11,987 bases of DNA from Gammaproteobacteria bacterium. Lineage in GTDB: Bacteria; Pseudomonadota; Gammaproteobacteria; Eutrophobiales; Eutrophobiaceae. The position numbers and the translations under genes are program-made. The stretch covers positions 1 to 11,987 of the forward strand of contig JAENIZ010000024.1 in assembly GCA_016844485.1 (NCBI GenBank), written 5' to 3'. Shown here one piece after another: positions 1-6,032 of the stretch (its first letter is position 1; each line of letters starts with the position of its first letter). Below the pieces are notes generated by a model. That model saw only the letters and a program-made list of their open reading frames with translations, was not told where the DNA came from and searched no databases.

Positions 1-211
1 CATCCTGGCCTCACTAATGGCCCGGTCTCGTCGTCCGCTGACTCGGCGCTCGCCGGGAAAATCATTCACTGGATGATTTTCTTGTTCCGACTTGCTCACC
101 TAAGCTACATAGCCATTGGAATTTTGGGAAGCGGGATTTTCTGTACTCTGTTACTGCTTGTCAAGGTTGGGATTACCGGAGAGCTTCGAAAGTTTCCTTC
201 AATTTCATCAA
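1..211. other. Window edge with no firm gene
   Basis: Two weak reading frames compete here. On the minus strand a frame is open from a GTG at 99 to the window edge (33 codons, beginning MSKSEQENHPVNDFPGERR, basic and polar); a stop codon lies directly upstream and no clear Shine-Dalgarno is visible. On the plus strand the first frame is open from base 1 to a stop at 235-237 (78 codons) with a hydrophobic stretch (HLSYIAIGILGSGIF), but it would run 26 bases into the 3' end of crp on the other strand. I recognise neither product. A short hairpin, AAAATCAT/ATGATTTT, lies at 58-80. The minus-strand frame is somewhat preferable because it is co-directional with crp, but either could be chance. Confidence 0.25.
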
Positions 212-847
212 TCAACGCGTCCCGAATACAACAATAGTTTTCCCGTTGACCGAGATAAGATGACCTTCTTCCAGGCTCTTCAGCACACGCCCTACCATCT
301 CACGTGAGCAGCTGACAATGCGGCCAAGTTCCTGACGGGTAATCCTAATCTGCATACCATTGGGATGTGTCATGGCGTCCGGTTCCTTGCACAGGTCCAA
401 TAATGCCCTGGCGACCCGGCCCTGTACATCGGTGAATGCCAGATCACGGACTTTACCACTGGTCTTGCGCAATCTGATAGCCATCTGAGATGCAATTGAA
501 AACAGTAAATCAGGGAAGAGAGACTGCATGGATTTAAGCCGCTCATAATTGATTTTAGCGATCATGCATTTTGTTTTTGCACGCACGAAGGCGGTCCGTT
601 TATGCTCTTCATCAAACAGTCCAATCTCGCCGAAGAAATCACCGGGATTAAGATAGGCAAGCACAATTTCATGACCTTTTTGATCTTCAATCTGCACGGT
701 TACAGATCCATCCATAATGTAAAACAGATCGGTGCAGGGGTCGCCCTCCTTGATAATGACACTTTTGGCAGGATATTGCTTCTGGTGGCAATGTTCTAGG
801 AAGCGCGAAATAATAATGTCTTGATCACGAAATACGATATCAGCCAT
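212..847 (-). CDS. crp: cAMP receptor protein (Crp/Vfr type)
   Basis: This is a global transcription regulator that binds cAMP and then DNA. The 211-residue product follows E. coli Crp along its whole length and ends in the same way (GKTIVVFGTR). An N-terminal cyclic-nucleotide-binding domain (about 1-120) is followed by the dimer helix with the TS pair at 129-130, then a C-terminal winged helix (about 140-211). The cAMP phosphate-binding elements are visible as G73-E74 and R84; threonine 85 replaces the E. coli serine. The recognition helix (SREMVGR, 181-187) keeps the Arg/Glu/Arg residues that read TGTGA half-sites. The start is the ATG at 847; no strong ribosome-binding site precedes it. 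The divergent osmC neighbour is the conserved partner of crp in E. coli (yhfA) and Pseudomonas (vfr), which supports true orthology. No good CRP palindrome was found in the 110-base intergenic region. Confidence 0.96.
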   Translation of the reverse strand: MADIVFRDQDIIISRFLEHCHQKQYPAKSVIIKEGDPCTDLFYIMDGSVTVQIEDQKGHEIVLAYLNPGDFFGEIGLFDEEHKRTAFVRAKTKCMIAKINYERLKSMQSLFPDLLFSIASQMAIRLRKTSGKVRDLAFTDVQGRVARALLDLCKEPDAMTHPNGMQIRITRQELGRIVSCSREMVGRVLKSLEEGHLISVNGKTIVVFGTR

Positions 848-915
848 TTAGCTATTGTTCCATTGAATCCTGAGATTTACGCCAAGTATGGCATACTCTT
901 CTTAAGGAGGAAGTT

Positions 916-957
916 ATGTTACCCTTTTTCCTGATTTTCGACCAGTTGGAGATATAG
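916..957 (+). CDS. Possible 13-residue leader peptide before osmC
   Basis: A perfect Shine-Dalgarno AAGGAGG (904-910) lies 5 bases before an ATG at 916, which opens a 13-codon frame (MLPFFLIFDQLEI) whose TAG stop (955-957) directly abuts the osmC ATG at 958. The mini-frame and osmC are in the same frame, separated only by that stop. The osmC start has its own weaker GGAG (948-951) inside the mini-ORF. Related OsmC/YhfA proteins begin at the position matching 958, so the mini-ORF is not simply the missing N-terminus. It may couple translation or act as a leader; it could also be coincidental. Confidence 0.35.
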   Translation: MLPFFLIFDQLEI

Positions 958-1377
958 ATGGAGACGCAATTAAGATGGGCAGGTGGTGCCGCTTTTATCG
1001 GTTTATCCTCGGGCGGTCACACCGTTGTTATGGACGGACCTCCTGAGGGAGGGGGGCGTAATCTCGGGCCACGCCCCATGGAAATGCTACTGTTGAGCAT
1101 GGGTGCTTGCAGTACGTATGATGTTGTATCAATCCTGCAAAAATCACGGCAAGGTATATCCGAATGTGAGGTAAAAATAACTGCCAATCGTGCAGATGAG
1201 CATCCGAAGATATTTACTGATATACACATTCATTACAAAGTAAGCGGGAAGGGGCTTACGGAAAAAAGTGTCAAGCGCGCAATTCAACTTTCGGCTGAAA
1301 AATACTGTTCTGCTTCAATCATGCTGGGCGCCATGGCCAAAATCACCCATGACTATGAGATTATAGAGATAAAATGA
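958..1377 (+). CDS. yhfA: OsmC/YhfA family protein
   Basis: This small cytoplasmic OsmC/Ohr-fold protein has 139 residues, the usual length for the YhfA subgroup. The family contains thiol-dependent peroxidases, but the role of YhfA itself is not established. The two cysteines of the OsmC active site are visible as C51 (GACSTYDVVSIL) and C117 (SAEKYCSAS), along with the conserved GPRPMEMLL segment and the terminal THDYEI motif shared with E. coli YhfA and the Pseudomonas gene beside vfr. ATG 958 is preferred because it matches the family N-terminus (METQLRWAGG) and has GGAG six bases upstream. It is divergent from crp, a neighbourhood kept across gammaproteobacteria, so the two genes share one 110-base control region. 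Confidence 0.92.
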   Translation: METQLRWAGGAAFIGLSSGGHTVVMDGPPEGGGRNLGPRPMEMLLLSMGACSTYDVVSILQKSRQGISECEVKITANRADEHPKIFTDIHIHYKVSGKGLTEKSVKRAIQLSAEKYCSASIMLGAMAKITHDYEIIEIK

Positions 1378-1610
1378 CTTAATCCATGCGTGGACTATCG
1401 ACCATGTGGCTTTACCAAAATCGGCTTACCATTCTTAATTTGGGAGAGTGGTTAGATCTGATATAAACTTGCCCCAATTATTGGTTGTGACTGCCAATCT
1501 GTTCCCGTCATTTTGTGATATTGGGATAGATCAAAATCCTATAGCGATATATTGACCTTCTTTCCCAAAAGGCACGCCCTGGAGATTTAAAATAATAGCG
1601 ACGGATTTTA
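1378..1610. other. Gene-free stretch between convergent osmC and response regulator
   Basis: These 233 A+T-rich bases separate two convergent genes. I see no coding frame worth calling. A weak stem (CGAC 1599-1602 with GTCG 1614-1617) overlaps the stop codon of the response regulator and is followed on the minus strand by a CTATTATTTT tract, so it could be a poor terminator for that gene. TTGGGATAGATCAA at about 1523-1536 resembles an FNR-type box but has a damaged left half and no gene to serve. Confidence 0.4.
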
Positions 1611-2255
1611 TCAGTCGTCTTTTCTAATCAATAGTCCGACAGGGCCAGTGGTAATCTTGTGGACCAGGAGTGATTGGCGATTGGTATTTGTCTTGCGGAA
1701 TATCCTTTTGAGATGTGTCCGCGCAGTCGTAGTACTGATATTCAGTGCATCAGCTGCGTTTTTCAACTCCGGATATTCAATCAATTTTGCAGCGACCCTG
1801 GCTTCAGCCGGTGTCAGGTTGTATAAACTCTCCAGGACATTTTCCACAGAAATTTTTGTCTTTATGCGATTGCGTTTGTCCGGTTTTATTTTTGCGAGAG
1901 CAAATTCTATCGTTGTTCTGAGATCAGTTTCCCTGAGAGGTTTGTTAATAAAACCGGCGGGTTCTATGAATTTTGCTCTTTCCAGTGTTGCCTTATCCGC
2001 GTGCACGGTCACGAACACCACGGGGATTTTAAAGTGCTTTGTGATTATTTCAGCCGCATCAATACCATCAAGACCCTTGCCCAGATAAATATCCATGAGC
2101 ACCAGATCAGGCCGCATAGACCTGGCCATTTCAATGGCATCTTTCCCATTTAAAGCTGTGTCGGCAACTTCATATCCATAATCTTCAAGGTACAATCTTA
2201 TTACCGAAACAGTGGTACGATCATCGTCAACAATAAGGATTCTTTTTTTGGACAC
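1611..2255 (-). CDS. Response regulator, REC plus LuxR-type HTH
   Basis: This is a two-component DNA-binding response regulator of 214 residues from the preferred start. The receiver domain (about 3-120) has the acidic pair D10-D11, the phospho-acceptor D55 (LVLMDIYLG), switch residue T83 and lysine K105 (INKPL). After a basic linker, a LuxR/NarL-like helix-turn-helix occupies about 147-202 (NLTPAEARVA through TTTARTHLKRIFRKTNTNRQ). The GTG at 2255 is preferred because a G-rich Shine-Dalgarno (TTGGGGG) lies just upstream and the receiver domain starts at once (VSKKRILIVDDD); the longer ATG frame from 2291 adds residues outside the fold. No histidine kinase is adjacent, so it is an orphan here. 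Tandem operator-like repeats upstream suggest autoregulation or control by a relative. Its regulon is unknown. Confidence 0.88.
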   Translation of the reverse strand: MSKKRILIVDDDRTTVSVIRLYLEDYGYEVADTALNGKDAIEMARSMRPDLVLMDIYLGKGLDGIDAAEIITKHFKIPVVFVTVHADKATLERAKFIEPAGFINKPLRETDLRTTIEFALAKIKPDKRNRIKTKISVENVLESLYNLTPAEARVAAKLIEYPELKNAADALNISTTTARTHLKRIFRKTNTNRQSLLVHKITTGPVGLLIRKDD

Positions 2256-2296
2256 CCATACCCCCAAGTAATACAAAACTCCAGTGAACAATGCAG

Positions 2297-2302
2297 ATAT
2301 TA
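2297..2302 (-). promoter_or_regulatory. Candidate -10 element of response regulator gene
   Basis: TAATAT on the minus strand matches 4 of 6 positions of a sigma-70 -10 box. Nothing like a -35 box is found 16-18 bases upstream; instead the palindromic repeats at 2319-2362 occupy that position. This is the layout expected of an activator-dependent promoter. It is weak evidence by itself. Confidence 0.3.
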
Positions 2303-2318
2303 CGATATCATTTAAATT

Positions 2319-2362
2319 GGGTATTCTCTATATACCTCAAATAGGGTATATGCCTCATACCC
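2319..2362 (-). promoter_or_regulatory. Two tandem palindromic operator-like sites
   Basis: The motif GGGTAT-N7-ATACC occurs at 2319-2336 and again at 2344-2361, exactly 25 bases later. In the second copy the palindrome extends to ATAGGGTAT (2341-2349) and ATACCCTAT (2357-2365), perfect 9-base arms around a 7-base loop. Four half-sites of alternating orientation therefore lie just upstream of the response regulator gene. The regular period and dyad symmetry are typical of paired sites for a dimeric DNA-binding protein; the adjacent LuxR-type regulator is the obvious candidate, but that link is inference. Confidence 0.6.
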
Positions 2363-2448
2363 TATGTAGATGATTTACAGATCCAATATCATGAGCATGA
2401 TGAATAAGGATATTACAGTCAATGCAGGAGTGTTTTGTCAAACTGGAA

Positions 2449-2474
2449 TCCAATATCGTATTGTGAGTATTGGA
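2449..2474. repeat. Inverted repeat TCCAATA/TATTGGA
   Basis: The arms TCCAATA (2449-2455) and TATTGGA (2468-2474) are perfect complements around a 12-base loop. ATCCAATATC occurs at 2448-2457 and also at 2381-2390, a 10-base direct repeat. No T-tract follows, so a terminator for the tusA-like gene is unlikely. It may be further protein-binding sequence upstream of the response regulator, or chance in A+T-rich DNA. Confidence 0.35.
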
Positions 2475-2506
2475 ATGGTATGGCGGTTATTACATAACCT
2501 ATATGT

Positions 2507-2779
2507 TCAAAACTTTTTCGGATTCTCAGCGCGACGGATATAGAATTCAAACAGTTGATCAGACTCAATCACCTTCATGAGATCGTGATTTGTACGGGCG
2601 CAATAGGCCTCGAAATCCACCACTGCATGCGGGTCAGTAGCCTCGACATATAATATCTCTCCGGGACGCATTTTATTCAGCAAGACCTTTGTCTTAAGGA
2701 CAGGCAGAGGGCAATTCAGACCCTTCGCATCGAGCGTTTGATCGTATTTTATTATTCCAGTCAGTTCTTGTTTGGTCAC
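2507..2779 (-). CDS. TusA/SirA-family sulfur carrier
   Basis: This is a small cytoplasmic sulfur-transfer protein of 90 residues. The CPxP signature (LNCPLPVLKTK) places the persulfide-carrying cysteine at C23; a second cysteine, C60 (EAYCARTNHDL), sits near the usual C-terminal half motif. TusA relatives carry sulfane sulfur for tRNA thiolation, molybdenum-cofactor biosynthesis or sulfur oxidation; no dsr, rhd or tus partners are in the window, so the specific role is open. The GTG at 2779 is preferred over the ATG at 2872: the extra 31 residues do not fit the family, and a TATAAT box (2811-2816) lies inside that extension, so a transcript from it would lack the ATG. It is divergent from zur and may share control signals with it. 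Confidence 0.85.
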   Translation of the reverse strand: MTKQELTGIIKYDQTLDAKGLNCPLPVLKTKVLLNKMRPGEILYVEATDPHAVVDFEAYCARTNHDLMKVIESDQLFEFYIRRAENPKKF

Positions 2780-2810
2780 ATGCAATCTTAAATATATTTG
2801 TGATATAAAA

Positions 2811-2839
2811 ATTATACACTGTGCAGCGGTCTTCCAAAG
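2811..2839 (-). promoter_or_regulatory. Promoter of tusA-like gene
   Basis: A perfect TATAAT -10 box lies on the minus strand at 2811-2816, with a weak -35 (CTTTGG, 17-base spacing; or TTGGAA, 15-base spacing) upstream. Transcription would begin near 2804, giving a short leader before the GTG at 2779. This supports the shorter start for the gene. Confidence 0.5.
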
Positions 2840-2846
2840 CACAGAC

Positions 2847-2913
2847 GTGTCAGTGGATATCGCCTGCGCCAAGTAGATGTCTCGTTAAATGGGCGAGCAC
2901 CAGACACTGACAC
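2847..2913. repeat. 9-base inverted repeat, arms 49 bases apart
   Basis: GTGTCAGTG (2847-2855) and CACTGACAC (2905-2913) are perfect inverted copies flanking 49 bases. The segment lies just upstream of the tusA-like promoter. No transposase or target duplication is seen. It could be a small relic element, a binding region or chance. Confidence 0.4.
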
Positions 2914-2989
2914 AACATCAGTATCAGAGCCAGTAATACGGCAACTTTTTCCTTGGTTCGTGACATAAATGTGATAATTTAATCAATTA

Positions 2990-3006
2990 ATGTTATATTA
3001 TAACAT
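2990..3006 (+). promoter_or_regulatory. Zur box upstream of zur-znuACB
   Basis: ATGTTATA-T-TATAACAT is a perfect 8+1+8 palindrome matching the core of the known gammaproteobacterial Zur operator (TGTTATANTATAACA). It ends 34 bases before the zur ATG, where it would overlap the promoter. Zn-bound Zur would repress zur and the downstream zinc importer together. The tusA-like gene starts over 200 bases away on the other strand, so control of it by this site is less likely. Confidence 0.9.
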
Positions 3007-3040
3007 AACATATATATAAGACCTTGATATAGAGAAAATT

Positions 3041-3538
3041 ATGTCCACCAACCGCGTTTTAATGCCCTTCAAGGAACATGGCCATTCCCATAAGAAGTGC
3101 CTGATTTCTGCAATGACAATGGCAGAAAAAACCTGTTGTACGCGCGGTGTGAAGTTGACCAAATTACGCCGCCGTGTACTGGAACTGGTCTGGAGCAGCC
3201 ACGAACCGGTCAAGGCCTATGACATCCTGGATAAATTACGTGACGAACATAGTGGTTCTGCGCCACCAACGGTATATCGCGCACTGGATTTCCTGCGGGC
3301 CGAAGGCATGGTGCACAAGATCGAATCCCTGAATGCCTATGTCGGTTGTGGTGAACCTGAGCATAGCCACATCGGTCAATTCCTGATCTGCCGTGACTGC
3401 GGGGCAGTGGCGGAGATGGATGATGCAGATGTACGGGAATTACTGGCTGAGAAGGCGGGCTCGCTCGGTTTCCATATCGATCGTGAACTGATTGAAATCA
3501 AGGGACTGTGTGCTGCATGTTCAACAGAGCATAGATAA
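3041..3538 (+). CDS. zur: Zinc uptake regulator (Fur family)
   Basis: This is a Zn(II)-responsive repressor of 165 residues. An N-terminal winged helix (about 35-97, with PPTVYRALDFLRAEGMVHKI as recognition helix and wing) is followed by the dimerisation domain. Two cysteine pairs, C117/C120 (LICRDC) and C157/C160 (LCAAC), form the structural zinc site of the family; C103 and H108/H110 (CGEPEHSH) fit the regulatory site as in E. coli Zur. The N-terminal extension HGHSHKKC is rich in possible metal ligands. Assignment as Zur rather than Fur rests on the VGCGEPEHSH segment, the Zur box immediately upstream and the znuACB genes downstream. znuA begins 10 bases after its stop, so they form one operon. 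ATG 3041 has a weak AGAG upstream; ATG 3062 is an alternative. Confidence 0.94.
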   Translation: MSTNRVLMPFKEHGHSHKKCLISAMTMAEKTCCTRGVKLTKLRRRVLELVWSSHEPVKAYDILDKLRDEHSGSAPPTVYRALDFLRAEGMVHKIESLNAYVGCGEPEHSHIGQFLICRDCGAVAEMDDADVRELLAEKAGSLGFHIDRELIEIKGLCAACSTEHR

Positions 3539-3548
3539 AGGAACAGGG

Positions 3549-4424
3549 ATGCGGGTTTTTCTTACATTATTATGTTTCTGTCTATCCGTTATGCAACCTT
3601 TTCTGGTTGCCGCTGCAGAGATTAATAGTCCAATTAATATTTTTGTCAGCATTCTCCCGCAAAAGTATCTGGTGGAACGTGTTGGCGGTGACAGGGTTGC
3701 GGTAGAAGTTATGGTCAGACCCGGCGTGAGCCCTGAAACCTATGAACCCACACCGAAACAGATGGCAACTTTGAGCAATTCCCAACTCTATTTTCGAATT
3801 GGCATTCCATTTGAGTCAGTCTGGATTGAAAGAATAGAAAGATTAAACAGCAATTTAAAGATTATTGATTGTTGCCATAATCTTTTAACGGAGAAATTAT
3901 CAAATCCTGATCAGCATGATAGTCAGATTACAAGACATGATTTGGACGCTCATGTGTGGACCAGTCCGGTGAATGCACAGTATCTGGCTGAACTTGTCAA
4001 AGTGGCTTTGGTGGAACTTGATCCACTTTTCAGTGATAACTATGAGAGAAACTATGCTGTCCTTATTGATGAACTCGATGAGCTTGACAGCACTATACGT
4101 AATCAACTGGCGAAGATCAAAAATCGTTATTTGTTAGTGTCACATCCTGCCTGGGGATATTTTGCCAATGCCTATGATTTGAAGCAGGTACCAATTGAGC
4201 AGAATGGAAGTGAGATCAGGGCAAAAGAATTAACCAGATTAATTGAGTTTGCCAGGGCGGAAAATATTCATACTGTTTATGCTCAAAAGCAGTTTAATAA
4301 CGCATCAGCTGAAATACTCGCGCGTGAAATCAATGCTGATGTAGTTGAACTGGACCCGCTAGCGGAAAATTACATAGAAAATCTGCGCCAGGTGACACAT
4401 GCCATTGCACAGGGAGCAAGATAG
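3549..4424 (+). CDS. znuA: Zinc ABC transporter substrate-binding protein
   Basis: This is a periplasmic cluster-9 (ZnuA/TroA) metal-binding protein of 291 residues that delivers Zn(II) to ZnuBC. A Sec signal peptide covers about 1-23 (MRVFLTLLCF... ending VAAA). ATG 3549 is chosen because AAGGA lies just upstream and the signal peptide begins there; the longer frame from 3492 overlaps zur. Expected ligands are H135 (DLDAHVWTSP), H199 (LLVSHPAWGYF) and D279 (VELDPLAENY). The first ligand, His in E. coli ZnuA, is replaced: the segment reads GVSPETYEPTP, with Glu at 63. The usual His-rich loop before H135 is short (QHDSQITRHDLDAH). The site may therefore be H/H/D plus a Glu or water. The downstream gene starts two bases after the stop. 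A manganese or other metal is possible, but the Zur box and zur favour zinc. Confidence 0.9.
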   Translation: MRVFLTLLCFCLSVMQPFLVAAAEINSPINIFVSILPQKYLVERVGGDRVAVEVMVRPGVSPETYEPTPKQMATLSNSQLYFRIGIPFESVWIERIERLNSNLKIIDCCHNLLTEKLSNPDQHDSQITRHDLDAHVWTSPVNAQYLAELVKVALVELDPLFSDNYERNYAVLIDELDELDSTIRNQLAKIKNRYLLVSHPAWGYFANAYDLKQVPIEQNGSEIRAKELTRLIEFARAENIHTVYAQKQFNNASAEILAREINADVVELDPLAENYIENLRQVTHAIAQGAR

Positions 4425-4426
4425 GC

Positions 4427-5152
4427 ATGAGTCCAATTATACAACTTGATAATGTCAGTTTTGCCTATGCCAGGATACCGGTGCTTAAAAACATCACGCT
4501 CGCAATCGGGGAAGAGGAATTTCTCGGCATAGTGGGACCCAATGCCGGCGGTAAAAGCACCTTGTTGAAACTGATACTTGGATTGCTGAAACCGGATAGC
4601 GGCACGATAACCGTCATGGGAAAGTCACCGGAACAAGGACGCTCAAGGATTGGCTATGTTCCGCAATATCCGACTTTTTCCCGCGATTTTCCCATCAATG
4701 TGCAGGATATGGTTTTACTGGGACGGCTTGGTGACACACGCTGGTATGGTTCATATCTGAAACAGGACAGGGATATTGCAAGGCAGGTGATGGAGGCAGT
4801 TGAGATTATGGATATCCGGTATCGTCCAATCGGTTCCCTGTCGGGTGGTCAATTACAGCGTGTCTTGATTGCACGTGCGCTTGCCTGTAAGCCGGACATT
4901 CTGATCCTTGATGAACCTACAGCAAATATTGATATGCGTGTGGAGGAAGATATTTTTGGGGTACTCAAGAAATACAATGAGCATATGACGATCATTGTTG
5001 TGTCACATGATATCGGATTTATCTCCGGTTATGTAGATCGTGTCGCCTGCCTGAATCAGACCCTGGTCTGTCATATTACAGATGAGATCAGTGGCAAGAC
5101 GATTGAGGAGTTGTATGGCGCTCCGGTCAGGATGATTCACCATGCACATTGA
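4427..5152 (+). CDS. znuC: Zinc ABC transporter ATPase
   Basis: This is the cytoplasmic ATPase subunit that powers zinc import through ZnuB. The 241 residues hold a complete ABC domain: Walker A at 37-45 (GPNAGGKST), Q-loop Q80, signature LSGGQ at 138-142, Walker B ending D162-E163 (ILILDEPTANID) and switch histidine H194 (VVSHD). The C-terminus is histidine-rich (MIHHAH), as in several ZnuC proteins. The ATG lies two bases after the znuA stop, with GGAG upstream inside znuA, consistent with translational coupling. Nothing looks damaged. Confidence 0.95.
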   Translation: MSPIIQLDNVSFAYARIPVLKNITLAIGEEEFLGIVGPNAGGKSTLLKLILGLLKPDSGTITVMGKSPEQGRSRIGYVPQYPTFSRDFPINVQDMVLLGRLGDTRWYGSYLKQDRDIARQVMEAVEIMDIRYRPIGSLSGGQLQRVLIARALACKPDILILDEPTANIDMRVEEDIFGVLKKYNEHMTIIVVSHDIGFISGYVDRVACLNQTLVCHITDEISGKTIEELYGAPVRMIHHAH

Positions 5153-5161
5153 TTATTGTCC

Positions 5162-5992
5162 ATGAACAATTTTTTTACAGCGCTGGTTAATTACAGTTTT
5201 ATGCAACATGCGATGCTTGCATGCTTGTTGGCGAGCATCGGTTGCGGAATTATCGGCACTTATGTTGTTGTTAAACGAATAGGCTTTCTCGCAGGCGGGA
5301 TAGCACATTCGGTACTGGCAGGAATGGGTATTGCGTATTATACAGGCAGTTCTCCGTTGGCAGGGGCAATGGTGGCGGCATTGGTTGCCGGAATATTAAT
5401 CGGCTGGATCAATCTGCACTGGCGGCAACATGAAGATATTCTGATTGCTGCATTCTGGTCTGTGGGCATGGCGATTGGAATTTTGTTTATATCACGCACC
5501 CCCGGTTATGGTATTGACCTGATGAGTTATATGTTCGGTAATATTCTCCTGGTTTCTGATCAGGATCTATACCTGATGTTGATACTTGATATCGTGATTA
5601 TTACCATGGTCATATTGTTTTACAGACAATTTCTGGCCGCGGCGTTTGATGAGGAATTTTCACGATTACGCGGAATCAACGTCGAGTTTTTTTATATTTT
5701 ACTGTTATGCATGGTGGCATTGACTGTGGTGCTGTTGATACAGGTTGTTGGACTGATCCTTGTCCTCGCCCTGTTGATCTTGCCTGCTGCAAGCGCTGCG
5801 CAGTTTGTCAATACAATAAAACACATGATGGCACTCTCCGTAGTATTTAGTATTGCAATAACGACCTCCGGTCTCGTTATTTCCTATGAACCTGATCTAC
5901 CTTCAGGATCCACTATTATCATAGTGGCGGGACTTGTTTATGTGTTGGCTATTATCTGTCAAAAATTATTTATAAAAACCAGGGCTACTTAG
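5162..5992 (+). CDS. znuB: Zinc ABC transporter permease
   Basis: This is the inner-membrane permease of the ZnuABC importer, 276 residues, the normal size for the cluster-9 permease family. Hydrophobic segments occur throughout (for example near 14-38, 55-78, 88-105, 128-155, 172-212, 220-240 and 248-268), consistent with eight or nine membrane helices. The conserved GGIAHSVLAGMGIAYY segment and the LILPAASA motif, characteristic of this family, are present. ATG 5162 is preferred over the TTG at 5156. No strong Shine-Dalgarno is visible, and the nine-base gap from znuC suggests coupled translation. It is the last gene of the operon and converges on the DAHP synthase gene; no good terminator was found between them. 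Confidence 0.95.
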   Translation: MNNFFTALVNYSFMQHAMLACLLASIGCGIIGTYVVVKRIGFLAGGIAHSVLAGMGIAYYTGSSPLAGAMVAALVAGILIGWINLHWRQHEDILIAAFWSVGMAIGILFISRTPGYGIDLMSYMFGNILLVSDQDLYLMLILDIVIITMVILFYRQFLAAAFDEEFSRLRGINVEFFYILLLCMVALTVVLLIQVVGLILVLALLILPAASAAQFVNTIKHMMALSVVFSIAITTSGLVISYEPDLPSGSTIIIVAGLVYVLAIICQKLFIKTRAT

Positions 5993-6032
5993 GTTGATCC
6001 AAAATATTACTTGGTTAAATTCATATTTGTTT

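Noticed and set aside
885..897. Short palindrome AGTATG-G-CATACT in the crp-osmC spacer
   Set aside because: The one-base loop and lack of matching copies make it uninformative; no promoter spacing fits around it convincingly.
1523..1536. FNR-like box TTGGGATAGATCAA
   Set aside because: The left half is damaged and it lies between two convergent gene ends with no promoter to serve.
2391..2543. 50-codon plus-strand frame beginning MSMMNKDITVNAGVF
   Set aside because: It has no Shine-Dalgarno, overlaps the tusA-like 3' end on the other strand, and resembles no family I know; most likely chance.
2967..2988. CRP-like site AAATGTGAT upstream of zur
   Set aside because: The left half-site is perfect, but the right half matches only two of five core bases, so it is not a credible dimer site.
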